From Myxococcales bacterium (lineage in GTDB: Bacteria > Myxococcota_A > Polyangia > Polyangiales > Polyangiaceae): 37,944 bases of DNA. The translations under genes were made by a program, and so were the position numbers. This document shows, in pieces, positions 8,755 to 16,481 of the stretch. The DNA is taken from positions 1 through 37,944 of the forward strand of contig JAJZQG010000062.1 in assembly GCA_021847645.1 (NCBI GenBank), written 5' to 3'. Under the pieces are notes generated by a model. It searched no databases. It saw only the letters and a program-made list of their open reading frames with translations, and was not told the origin of the DNA. The first letter of the stretch is position 1. Each line of letters starts with the position of its first letter.

Positions 8755-10185
8755 TCATCCAGCCGAGGTCGCTCGGTCGCGCTGCGCGGAGATGGGCTCG
8801 GCATGCACGACGAGCCTCCCGATGGAGGGCACGCGCTTGCGAACGCCCGAGGCGATGCGGTCGGTCCACGCGTGCGCGTCGGTGATGGGCATCGAGCCGT
8901 CGAGCTCGCACCGGAAGGAGACGGACAACTCGTTGCCGGCGCGTTGCACCTTGAGCTCCCTGGCGGCAAAGGGCACGCCCACTTCGTCACGCACCTGAGC
9001 GATCGCCTCGAGGATGGGCGCCTCGTCTTCCGGCGAGCAGTTGCGCAGGGCGGATTCCTCGCCGAACGGATCGATGTGGGTGACGATGTCGGCAACGGCG
9101 GGCTCGGCCCTGCGAAGATCCTGCTCGAAAGCGGAGACCTGAGCGTGAGCCTCGTTGAGCTGCAGGTGGTCGGGCACCTCGAGATGCAGCTCGACGGTCT
9201 GGGAGGAGTCCTGCTGGTAGATGCGAATACCGTGGGCCCCCAGTGCGCGGCGCGCGGCGAGCAATCGGATGGTCTCGAGCAAGCCCTCGTTGCCGGCGGC
9301 GACGGGCTCGACATGGACGATGACGTCTGCGCCGGGGAGACAGGCGCGGATCGAAGCCTCGGCGGCCGTGGCGACGTCGTGTGCGCGCTCGAGGGCAGTT
9401 TCCCTGGGGACGCTGAGCACGACGTCGGCGAAGAACTCGGGCCCGCTGCGCCGGATGCGGACCTGACGGACATCCAGCACGCCATCAACCCGAGCGGCGC
9501 GCTCGACCTTCTCGCGTGTGCCCGGCGGAACCGCATCGAGCAGGTCGTCGATGGACTTCTTGCCGAGCTGCAAGCTGACCCAGACAACGATGCCGGCGAC
9601 ACCGAGGGCGGAAATGGCGTCGGCCGTGTGCAGCCAGGGGAGGCCGAACCGCTCGCCCAGGAGGACGCATGCGAGGCCGACGATGACGACAGCGGAGGAC
9701 CAGATGTCGGTGGAGAAGTGCAGGGCGTCGGCCTCGAGGGCCTGGCTTTCGTACTTCTTGGCGGCCCTGGCAAGGGCGCGGGAGCGGCCGATGTCGACCA
9801 CGATGGACACGGCCATCACGACGAAGCCCCAGGCGCTGGGGTCGACCTTGACGGACTTGAAGAAGATTCGCTCGACGGACTCGTAGACGATCCAGGCACA
9901 CGTCGCGAGCAGCAGCAGGGTCTCGAACAAGGCGGACAAGTTCTCGAACTTGCCATGGCCGTAGGTGTGCTCGCGGTCGGCGGGGCGGCTTGCGGCGCGA
10001 ACTGCCCAGAACGTGACGGCGGCCGCCACCAGATCGAGGCCCGAGTGCGCGGCTTCGGACAGGATGCCGAGGCTGCCCGTCATGACGCCGACCACGAGCT
10101 TGATGCTGGTGAGGAGCACGGCCGCGAGCAGAGAGCTCAGGGCGACCGTCGACTTCTCCTGGTGTCCGATAGCGCTGTCGACCAT
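8755..10185 (-). CDS. Cation diffusion facilitator transporter with three tandem C-terminal domains
   Basis: 476 aa from the chosen ATG; usual CDF proteins are about 300 aa. The membrane part (about 12-215) has HxxxD in TM2 (H47, D51) and HxxxD in TM5 (H156, D160), the tetrad of Zn-type CDF proteins, so zinc export from the cytoplasm is likely. The cytoplasmic region holds three similar units of about 75 residues, each ending in a matching strand: VIVHVEP, DIVTHIDP and LVVHAEP. They look like repeated ZT-dimer domains. The frame is open 42 codons further upstream (to 10311), but the ATG at 10185 lies just before TM1. No clear Shine-Dalgarno is present, so the start is uncertain. A 16-bp palindrome lies about 49 bp upstream. 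Confidence 0.9.
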   Translation of the reverse strand: MVDSAIGHQEKSTVALSSLLAAVLLTSIKLVVGVMTGSLGILSEAAHSGLDLVAAAVTFWAVRAASRPADREHTYGHGKFENLSALFETLLLLATCAWIVYESVERIFFKSVKVDPSAWGFVVMAVSIVVDIGRSRALARAAKKYESQALEADALHFSTDIWSSAVVIVGLACVLLGERFGLPWLHTADAISALGVAGIVVWVSLQLGKKSIDDLLDAVPPGTREKVERAARVDGVLDVRQVRIRRSGPEFFADVVLSVPRETALERAHDVATAAEASIRACLPGADVIVHVEPVAAGNEGLLETIRLLAARRALGAHGIRIYQQDSSQTVELHLEVPDHLQLNEAHAQVSAFEQDLRRAEPAVADIVTHIDPFGEESALRNCSPEDEAPILEAIAQVRDEVGVPFAARELKVQRAGNELSVSFRCELDGSMPITDAHAWTDRIASGVRKRVPSIGRLVVHAEPISAQRDRATSAG

Positions 10186-10233
10186 GACCAAGGCCCGTAG
10201 GGCAGAACCGCGGATGAATCGCGCGAGAGGATA

Positions 10234-10249
10234 CTCGATCCGGATCGAG
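10234..10249. promoter_or_regulatory. Perfect 16-bp palindrome upstream of the CDF gene
   Basis: CTCGATCC followed directly by its reverse complement GGATCGAG, a gapless perfect inverted repeat, about 49 bp before the chosen CDF start in the 243-bp gap between the ChaN-like and CDF genes. The position and symmetry suit an operator for a dimeric regulator, for example a metal-sensing repressor, but no regulator gene is adjacent. If the CDF gene really starts at the far-upstream codon, the palindrome would be inside coding sequence. Confidence 0.4.
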
Positions 10250-10428
10250 GACGGGTACAGCATCTGGATCCGCGGAGCGGGACTGCGCACGCGGTACCGT
10301 GCCTCTCGCACGCGTCCGTCGCCCGAAGCCTCGAAGCGTCGCGCGAGGGCGAACGGCGCCGGATGCCTTCAGCCGAGGAGAAGCGTGAAGCAGACGTCCC
10401 CGGGCGCTCGATCGCGGGAGACCGCGGC

Positions 10429-11490
10429 CTACTTCGGCATGTGCATCTGCTCGCAAGGATCCTTCTCGTCGACCCTCGGCGTGAACCAGACGAAGTCAAA
10501 GGGCTCCTTGCCCGGTTCGGCTGCATCGACATAGCTGGCCGGATCGGCTTCTCCGCGATAGACCTCAATGAAGGCAATGCTGAGAACCGGCTGGGAGGGG
10601 GACGCTTGGAGGGCGACGGGAACGCCGCGATCCTTGCGTGCGTGTCCGTCGCCGCACACGAGGGCGACGCCGCTCCCGTGGTCGGCCTCTCGCACGTGAG
10701 CGGCGATGGTGGCGTCGCGGGCGCGTTGGGCCAGGACCATGCCCGGAAGCATCGAGTCGGGTAACGCTCCGCAGTGCGACTCGCCCATTTCCTTTGCCAT
10801 GGCGTCGAGCTGGGGCTGCGGAAGCGGCACCAGCGACAACAAGCCGAGGATAGGAGACTTGTCTCCCTGGGTTGCGACGGACATGGCGTCGGCCCTGGGC
10901 AGGTTGGCGGCGACGATGCGTGCGCCGCCCTCGAGAGCTGCGGCGAACACGGGGCGGTACATGGACCAGGCAGGCCAGCCCGAATCACCCCAGTTCACGG
11001 CTCGGTCGAATCCGTCGACGGAGCGCGGGTGGGCGGCCAGGAAGCGGTCGACGTCGGGTTGCTGGGCGACGTCGAGCATCTCGAAGGCAACGGCCGGGTC
11101 GGGACGCGATCGCAGGAAGACGCGGAGCAGGTCGGCCTGGAGGCGGTGGTGATCGCGGTTGTCGTGTTTCTCACCGAGCATGAGGAAGTGAGCAGCGTGC
11201 ACGGCGGAGTCGAGCTGGGCGCGGGTGGTGAAGCCGTGCTTCGAGGGCTCGTAGATGCGGCCGGTGAGGGGATGGTCGACCAGCACGGACTCGAGCCATC
11301 CGTGGTGGGCTCGAGGAGCTTGCGACGGTGAGGCCGGCGAGGCAGCGGAAGAGGGCAGAGAAGGAGCTCGAGCGGAGGAAGGCGGCGCGGCGGCGGGAGC
11401 CGGAGCGGGGGTCGCGGCGCGGCAGGCGACGGGGAACAGGGCGAGCAGAAGCGGCAACCAGGCGGTGTGTGAAGGCGCGGTCGAGGACAT
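10429..11490 (-). CDS. ChaN-like putative lipoprotein (Tiki/ChaN superfamily)
   Basis: 353 aa. The N-terminus has a hydrophobic signal ending at a Cys (PVAC at about 20-23; the lipobox is imperfect because position -3 is Pro), then a Pro/Ala/Ser-rich linker to about residue 60. The main domain carries the family hallmarks MLGEKHDNRDHH and, near the end, VCGDGHARKDRGVP. ChaN of Campylobacter is an outer-membrane haem-binding lipoprotein; related Tiki-superfamily proteins are putative metalloproteases, so the biochemical role is open. It sits 58 bp after the patatin gene in the same direction. No haem-uptake genes are adjacent. Confidence 0.8.
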   Translation of the reverse strand: MSSTAPSHTAWLPLLLALFPVACRAATPAPAPAAAPPSSARAPSLPSSAASPASPSQAPRAHHGWLESVLVDHPLTGRIYEPSKHGFTTRAQLDSAVHAAHFLMLGEKHDNRDHHRLQADLLRVFLRSRPDPAVAFEMLDVAQQPDVDRFLAAHPRSVDGFDRAVNWGDSGWPAWSMYRPVFAAALEGGARIVAANLPRADAMSVATQGDKSPILGLLSLVPLPQPQLDAMAKEMGESHCGALPDSMLPGMVLAQRARDATIAAHVREADHGSGVALVCGDGHARKDRGVPVALQASPSQPVLSIAFIEVYRGEADPASYVDAAEPGKEPFDFVWFTPRVDEKDPCEQMHMPK

Positions 11491-11548
11491 GGTGGAGCGA
11501 AGATGGCGCCCGACCTGAGCAAGTCAAGGGCGCGAGCAGGGGTGCAGC

Positions 11549-13066
11549 TCAGCCCAGGACGATCTCGCCGGCCTCATCGAGCATGTCGAGCTTGATGTTG
11601 CCGATATCGTGCTCGGGCTCGACGAAGGCGATGCCGTGGCGTGCGAAGGCGCGCTGCAGGGAGGGGAATCGCTGCTGGCGGATCGCGCGGACGGTTTCGG
11701 TGAACGAGATATCCTCGATCTCGAGGCGGTAGAAGAACTTCATGGGGGAGCCGGCCATCACGCGCATCGAAGCGGTCTCGGGGTGGAAAGCGTGGATCGA
11801 GACGTAGGGGAACATGGCGCGGAACATGTGTGCGGCGCGGCCGAACCGTCCGTGGATCATGGCCTTGAGCCCTTGCATGGAGCCCATGACGGCGCCCTTG
11901 GAGGCAACATAGCCCGGACGCTCGGTGGCGATGGGCACCAGGGGGTCGATGACAATCACGAGCGTGGCGCCGTGCTCGACGGCAAGACGGATATTGGCCG
12001 TACGAGTGAATGCGCCGTCGATGTAGTAGCGCCCCTCGATGACCTCGGGAGCGTAGAAGGGGCTGAGAGCAGCCGAGGCGCGAACGGCCTTGTGGATGGG
12101 GATGTGGTCCCAGCCCTCGGTGCCGAAGACGACGTGCTCGGCGGTGTCCTGGTCGGTGGCGCCGACGAAGAACTTGTGGGGGAGGTTGCGGAAGTCGTCG
12201 ATCATGCCGGGCTTGTTCAGTTGGCGGCGCAAGTAGTTGCGCAGGGATCCGCCGGCGAACGCGGCAGAGGGAATGGTCTCCAGGAGCGTCTGGGCGGGAT
12301 GTCCGCGGCGACGAAGCAGGGCGGCCGTCGTGCGTCCGATGCGTCGCACGAGCTCCCCGACATTGGGGTCGAAGGCGGTCAGCCGTCCGAGCTTGTCGAG
12401 ACGTCCCTCGCCGTGCTTCATGCCCGCGACGATCTCGTCGAGACTCAGGCCGTTGGCGAGGAGCGAGCCGATGATGGAGCCGACGCTGATACCGCAAATG
12501 ATATCGACGTTGGACAGGGGGTAGTCGGGCAAGAAGTGCTGCAGGGCGCGGAGCACGCCCATCTCGTAGAAGCCGCCCTCGATGCCGCCGCCGGCCAGAC
12601 AGATGGCGATCTTGCCACCGTAGCGTCTGCGCAGGGTCGCTTCCATCAGGCGCCAGATCTCGCGCCACGCAGCGGTGTCGGCGCCTACCGCGATGGTACC
12701 GGCGATGCGCCGTTGGCCTGCCTGGAAGCTCAACTCGAGCCCCCGCGGCCCGGGATCGGTCACGAGCCAGGTCTGGGTGCGCGCGACCGGGCCTTCCAGG
12801 TCGTGCTCGGGAAACAGGCTCTGCAACAGGGAGAGCGCCGGGCTGGACTCCACCGGCCCCTCTTCCCCTCGCGCGTCGATCACCAGGGCGTCGGCGCCCA
12901 GCGAGCGCACCGAAGCCAGGACCCTCGGCAGGCTGTTGTCGACCAGGAAGGTCACCTTGGGGGCAATGGCCGGCGAGACGTGTCTGGCGGCATCGCACAG
13001 CGCCCGCTCGGCATCGCTGGGGACCGGGAAAGTTCGGCCGCTGAGGAAGTAGGCGATCTGATCCAT
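11549..13066 (-). CDS. Patatin-like phospholipase with N-terminal extension
   Basis: 505 aa. The patatin domain (about 152-410) has the glycine-rich oxyanion loop (GGGIEGG, from 159), the nucleophile elbow G-I-S194-V-G, and the second dyad residue D350 in YYIDGAF. Catalytic residues are complete, so lipid acyl hydrolase activity is expected. The first 150 residues are not patatin and carry no recognised domain; they include strand-like stretches (KVTFLVDNSLP, DALVIDARGE). There is no signal peptide or obvious membrane segment, so it is probably cytoplasmic or peripheral. A possible tiny lipoprotein ORF ends 21 bp upstream. Confidence 0.9.
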   Translation of the reverse strand: MDQIAYFLSGRTFPVPSDAERALCDAARHVSPAIAPKVTFLVDNSLPRVLASVRSLGADALVIDARGEEGPVESSPALSLLQSLFPEHDLEGPVARTQTWLVTDPGPRGLELSFQAGQRRIAGTIAVGADTAAWREIWRLMEATLRRRYGGKIAICLAGGGIEGGFYEMGVLRALQHFLPDYPLSNVDIICGISVGSIIGSLLANGLSLDEIVAGMKHGEGRLDKLGRLTAFDPNVGELVRRIGRTTAALLRRRGHPAQTLLETIPSAAFAGGSLRNYLRRQLNKPGMIDDFRNLPHKFFVGATDQDTAEHVVFGTEGWDHIPIHKAVRASAALSPFYAPEVIEGRYYIDGAFTRTANIRLAVEHGATLVIVIDPLVPIATERPGYVASKGAVMGSMQGLKAMIHGRFGRAAHMFRAMFPYVSIHAFHPETASMRVMAGSPMKFFYRLEIEDISFTETVRAIRQQRFPSLQRAFARHGIAFVEPEHDIGNIKLDMLDEAGEIVLG

Positions 13067-13087
13067 CGACGGAGCGTGCCTCTCGGG

Positions 13088-13213
13088 TCAGGTCAGGGGC
13101 TGCGCGGTACCGGCTGCCGCATCCAGGCCTGCGGCACCGTCGGAGCCACAGCCCGAAACCAGCAAGGCAGGCGGCACGGCGAGCGCCCGGACGATGGTGA
13201 CGTGAGGAATCAT
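13088..13213 (-). CDS. Possible very small lipoprotein
   Basis: About 41 codons from ATG at 13213 (another in-frame ATG is at 13240; the frame opens at 13375). The peptide has a short hydrophobic stretch and a perfect lipobox, LLVSGC, followed by GSDGAAG, the usual start of a lipoprotein linker, and then stops after about 16 more residues. It lies 21 bp before the patatin gene. It may be a real micro-lipoprotein, the remnant of a longer lipoprotein, or a chance frame. No Shine-Dalgarno decides the start. Confidence 0.3.
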   Translation of the reverse strand: MIPHVTIVRALAVPPALLVSGCGSDGAAGLDAAAGTAQPLT

Positions 13214-13452
13214 GGGCGAAGCGTTCGGGAGTACGTTCATGCAATCGGGAACGGGGAAGGTGCTGCGAGTTGGCTGATCCGACAGGGAAGGCAGCCACGA
13301 CAGACTGGCAAGAAGGATAGCACGCGGCCGGGAGGTGAAGAAAGCGGCAGGTAGCCGGGCGGAGCGGGTGGTCACGACGGGATCACGACATCCGGCGCGC
13401 GCTGGACAACCGATCGCTGGGGAGCTATCGATCGCTCGCAGGAGGACGCAAC

Positions 13453-13911
13453 GTGACGACGAAGCAGCAGCTCAACGCCGCGCAGTGGGACGTTCTTGCA
13501 CATGCACCGTTGGCGATCTGGCTCGGGGTCTCGGGCGTCGACCCCCTGGTGGACTCCCTCGAAGAGGAGTACGCGGCCTTTGACACGGCGGCGCGCGACC
13601 TGGCCGATCGCTACTCGACGAACGAGCTGGTGTGCGGCGTGATCGCCGAGGCGCATCGCCCGAGCGAGCCCCAGCGCAAGGGCATGACGACCGTGGATAT
13701 CGGCGAGGTGCTCGCGACGTTGAAGAAAGCGGCCGAAGCCGTGTCGAGCGTGGCGACGCCCGGCGAGGCCCTCGAGTTCAAGGAGTTCCTGATCCGGTTC
13801 GGCGAACGGATCGCGCGGGCGTCCAGCGAATCGGTGATCGACGACCACCTGACGATCAGCCAGGCGGAAGACGAGTTCCTTCGCAAGGCGCGCGTCGCCC
13901 TGGGGCTATGA
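13453..13911 (+). CDS. Hypothetical helical protein, 152 aa
   Basis: Not recognised. It begins at GTG with a strong Shine-Dalgarno (GGAGG at 13441-13445, 7-base spacing), which makes it a convincing gene despite being alone on the plus strand among minus-strand neighbours. The protein is predicted almost all alpha-helical and acidic, without signal peptide, membrane segment or cysteine motif. The C-terminal half (KEFLIRFGERIARAS, then SQAEDEFLRKARVALGL) looks like paired helices. Two copies of CGATCGCT (13411-13418, 13429-13436) lie just upstream. It converges on the lipoprotein gene that ends 64 bp away. Confidence 0.75.
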   Translation: MTTKQQLNAAQWDVLAHAPLAIWLGVSGVDPLVDSLEEEYAAFDTAARDLADRYSTNELVCGVIAEAHRPSEPQRKGMTTVDIGEVLATLKKAAEAVSSVATPGEALEFKEFLIRFGERIARASSESVIDDHLTISQAEDEFLRKARVALGL

Positions 13912-13975
13912 AGCGGCGGCCGATGCCTCGGCGGGGTGGGCCATCGATGGCAACCCCGTTGCCGGGCGGCCTGTG

Positions 13976-15139
13976 TCAGGGCTGCAAGGGCGGCACCGCG
14001 ATCACCTCGAAGGCATTGGCCGGCACCGCCTTGAGCTCGTCGAGATCGGAATTCCACGCCGCATTCGCCTCGCCCTGGAAGTAGAAGTCGGAGCCGTTAT
14101 CGGCCAGAATCATGCCGTAGTGCTGGAGGGCTGTCAGAATCACCTGCGCGGTCGCGCCGAAGCCGGAGATGTCGAAGCCCTGCTTCAAGCGCACACGAAG
14201 CCCCATCGGCGGATCGGTCGGGCTGTCGGAACAGCCTCCCGGCACGGCGAAATGCGTGGCCGGCTTCACGTACTTGCTCCGGGTGCAGTGCGTGGTGAAC
14301 CGCACGGCATGATGCACCGCCCCGGAGGCAACTTCGTCGTAACGAAGGAGCCCGGGCATGATCGGCAGGCCGGCAGCATCGGCCGAGGTCCAGCCATCGG
14401 GACGCTGCCCGTAGCTGTTCTTGGTCAGGTCCCATTTGGCGCCGCTGCCGCAGTGCCACTGATCGGTATACGAGCACGCATATCCCTCGTAGAGCATGCA
14501 CGCGCCCTGCTGCACCGCAATCAGGTGACAGTCACCGTTGCAGTCCGTGGCCGTGCCGCCTTCGATCAACGCCTGCCCGGGCGGCGGGAAAGGATAGGGC
14601 CCCGGATCGCTCTCGGACGCAGACCAGTCGAACGCGACGGGAAGGGGCGCCTGATTCTGAGGCACGACGTTGATCGGTATGCCGTATTGCTCACTTCCCC
14701 AATTCCCGAAGTCGGGATGCAGCTGCACAGCCCCCACCAAATCCATCAAGTTCTGGGTCCAGGTCGTGTCGACCGCATCCTGGGAAATGTCCCGGTTCCA
14801 TTCGTCATCGGCCGTGAAGACAGTGCAGCCGCCCACATCCGGAAGGCTCGCCGAAGAGCCTCCGGCTCCACCCGTGCTTCCTCCGCTGCCGCCGAGACCA
14901 TGGGTGTTTCCACCACTGCCGCCCGTGCTCCCACCCGCGCCGCCTGTGGCTCCTGCGTTGCCGCCGCCGCCCCCGGTCGCCCCGCCCGCGCCCGCTGTCG
15001 CCCCCGATCCGCCGAAGCCCCCCGCCGCCGACGACGCCCCAGCGCCCCCGCTGCCCGTGGCCGGGTCGTCCCCCGAGCAGCCCCAGGCGACCGCACCTGC
15101 CAGCAACAAAGCCGAGCACAGAGACCAACGTGCCTTCAT
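13976..15139 (-). CDS. Gly-rich-linker lipoprotein of an unnamed family
   Basis: 387 aa. Signal peptide ending AWGC (Cys21), then a flexible Gly/Ser/Thr/Ala linker to about residue 100, then a compact Cys-containing domain of about 280 residues. That domain has recognisable phrases: DDEWNRDIS, LHPDFG, RPDGWTSADAAGLPI, GLRVRLK and LQHYGMILADNGSDFYFQG. I have seen this domain in soil actinobacteria and myxobacteria without a known function; paired Cys and His residues (CNGDCH, HCTRSKY) suggest an extracytoplasmic fold. AGGAGG 5 bases before the ATG fixes the start. It lies 100 bp after the beta-propeller lipoprotein gene, so it may be the last gene of the B12 locus or have its own promoter. Confidence 0.85.
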   Translation of the reverse strand: MKARWSLCSALLLAGAVAWGCSGDDPATGSGGAGASSAAGGFGGSGATAGAGGATGGGGGNAGATGGAGGSTGGSGGNTHGLGGSGGSTGGAGGSSASLPDVGGCTVFTADDEWNRDISQDAVDTTWTQNLMDLVGAVQLHPDFGNWGSEQYGIPINVVPQNQAPLPVAFDWSASESDPGPYPFPPPGQALIEGGTATDCNGDCHLIAVQQGACMLYEGYACSYTDQWHCGSGAKWDLTKNSYGQRPDGWTSADAAGLPIMPGLLRYDEVASGAVHHAVRFTTHCTRSKYVKPATHFAVPGGCSDSPTDPPMGLRVRLKQGFDISGFGATAQVILTALQHYGMILADNGSDFYFQGEANAAWNSDLDELKAVPANAFEVIAVPPLQP

Positions 15140-15239
15140 GCGTTCCTCCTGAACCGGGACGCGCTACGCTATCATGTTCCGACGGGGCCGTGCACGACCC
15201 AAGTACGTCGACGCGCCGCTGCGAGCCGACGGCAACGTG

Positions 15240-16481
15240 TCAGAAGCCACCCAAGCCGCGCGGCGCGAGGCCGATGGAGTCCGTGATGGGCACCGAGGAC
15301 AGCTGCGCCATGTCGCCGGCGGCGTTCAGCTCCCAGCGTTGCAGCGAGTTGTGCTGCGCATCGGCGAGCAGGCACGGCGCAGCGCAGGAGGACGCACAGC
15401 GGATGTCTCCGAATTCGAACGCTTCTGCCGAGGTCGCCAGCACTTGCACCGCGCCGCTTTGCAGGTCGAGCACGTAGGCCTGGTCGCCGCGACCCGCGAC
15501 CAGGTCGCCGTAGGCCACACCCAGAACGTGGGAGTCGTCCAGGAAGCCCAGCGCCGGCGCGAGCGGCGCGCCGAGCTGCGTGGCCGTGTCGAATCGCACC
15601 GACTCGACCGGCGGCGAGACGGTCGCATCGAGCACCACGACCCCGCTTCTGCCCAGCTGCGCGGCCTGGTCCCGGAAGGCGCCGGAGCACACCACGACGA
15701 TCGAATCGCCGGACGGCGACACTTGCATGGAACCGCAGCTCGCATAGCCCGGCAAGGTGACGACCCAGTCGACGCTGTCGTGAGCCGAGTCCACTCCGGC
15801 AATGCGCGCGTCGCCCGCCACGCCGAAGGACAGATCGAACCGCTGCAGGAGCACCAACACGTGGCCGCCCATGCGCAGCATCCGATCAGGACGCGGCAAC
15901 AACGTTCCGTCGTCGGGCTGGGCGAGGGGAACCCTGCCCACGATCGATGGGGGCTCGAGCTGCACGATCAGCAAGTCGCCGCCAGCGTCCCAAGCCTCGC
16001 GGCCGGGCGCCTGGTTCGTCTCGTAGCGCGACACATAGGCTCGCCCGTCGCCCAGCTCGACATAGTCGTGCGGGTTGGACGCGAACCCGGTGGAGACGGA
16101 CAGCTGGTGCTGGACCGTCGCGGTCTCGGGATCCACCCAGGTCAGCACGCCGTTGGGATACCGATCGATGAGCACCACGCGGTCGGAATCGGGACGGGCG
16201 GAGGGCGCGACGACATCGCCGGACAAGGCCATGCTGAGGCCGGGCGCCTGGGCGCCGCTCGAGACGAACGAGCCGGACAGCAGCGTGCCGTCGAGCGCGG
16301 CGAGGGCGACGTTGGTCGAAGCGTAGTCGGACTCCACGACGACGACGCCGCGTCCGCAGGGGCCTTCGTCGACGTGAACGCCGCCGCTGGAGGGCGGCGG
16401 AGCGGGCACATTGCACGCGGGGGCAAGGAACCCCACGAGGGAGATCGCCCATGCCGCCGGTCGTCTCGTCATGTCTACCAT
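15240..16481 (-). CDS. Beta-propeller-like surface lipoprotein next to TonB receptor (BtuG analogue candidate)
   Basis: 413 aa. Signal peptide with Cys23 (FLAPAC), short Pro/Ser linker, then repeated strand-rich units typical of YVTN/WD-like propellers: VVLIDRYPNGVLTWVDPET, RAYVSRYE, MQVSPSGDSIVVVCSG, DQAYVLDLQSGAV. The start at 16481 overlaps the end of the TonB receptor gene by 7 bases and has GGAG 5 bases ahead, so the two are translationally coupled; an ATG at 16472 is the alternative. In Bacteroides, BtuG is a beta-propeller lipoprotein that caps the B12 receptor BtuB and binds cobalamin very tightly. The fold, lipid anchor and riboswitch-controlled neighbours make a similar job here a good hypothesis, not a proven one. 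Confidence 0.8.
   Translation of the reverse strand: MVDMTRRPAAWAISLVGFLAPACNVPAPPPSSGGVHVDEGPCGRGVVVVESDYASTNVALAALDGTLLSGSFVSSGAQAPGLSMALSGDVVAPSARPDSDRVVLIDRYPNGVLTWVDPETATVQHQLSVSTGFASNPHDYVELGDGRAYVSRYETNQAPGREAWDAGGDLLIVQLEPPSIVGRVPLAQPDDGTLLPRPDRMLRMGGHVLVLLQRFDLSFGVAGDARIAGVDSAHDSVDWVVTLPGYASCGSMQVSPSGDSIVVVCSGAFRDQAAQLGRSGVVVLDATVSPPVESVRFDTATQLGAPLAPALGFLDDSHVLGVAYGDLVAGRGDQAYVLDLQSGAVQVLATSAEAFEFGDIRCASSCAAPCLLADAQHNSLQRWELNAAGDMAQLSSVPITDSIGLAPRGLGGF

Noticed and set aside
11574..13298. 574-codon minus-strand frame over the patatin gene.
   Set aside because: Arg-rich shadow in an alternative frame; the 505-aa frame carries all patatin motifs.
15166..15176. A second copy of the CTATCAT sequence seen upstream of the glycosidase gene (22022-22028), thought of as a shared promoter element.
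   Set aside because: It lies on the wrong strand relative to the neighbouring lipoprotein gene, so a shared promoter motif is not supported.
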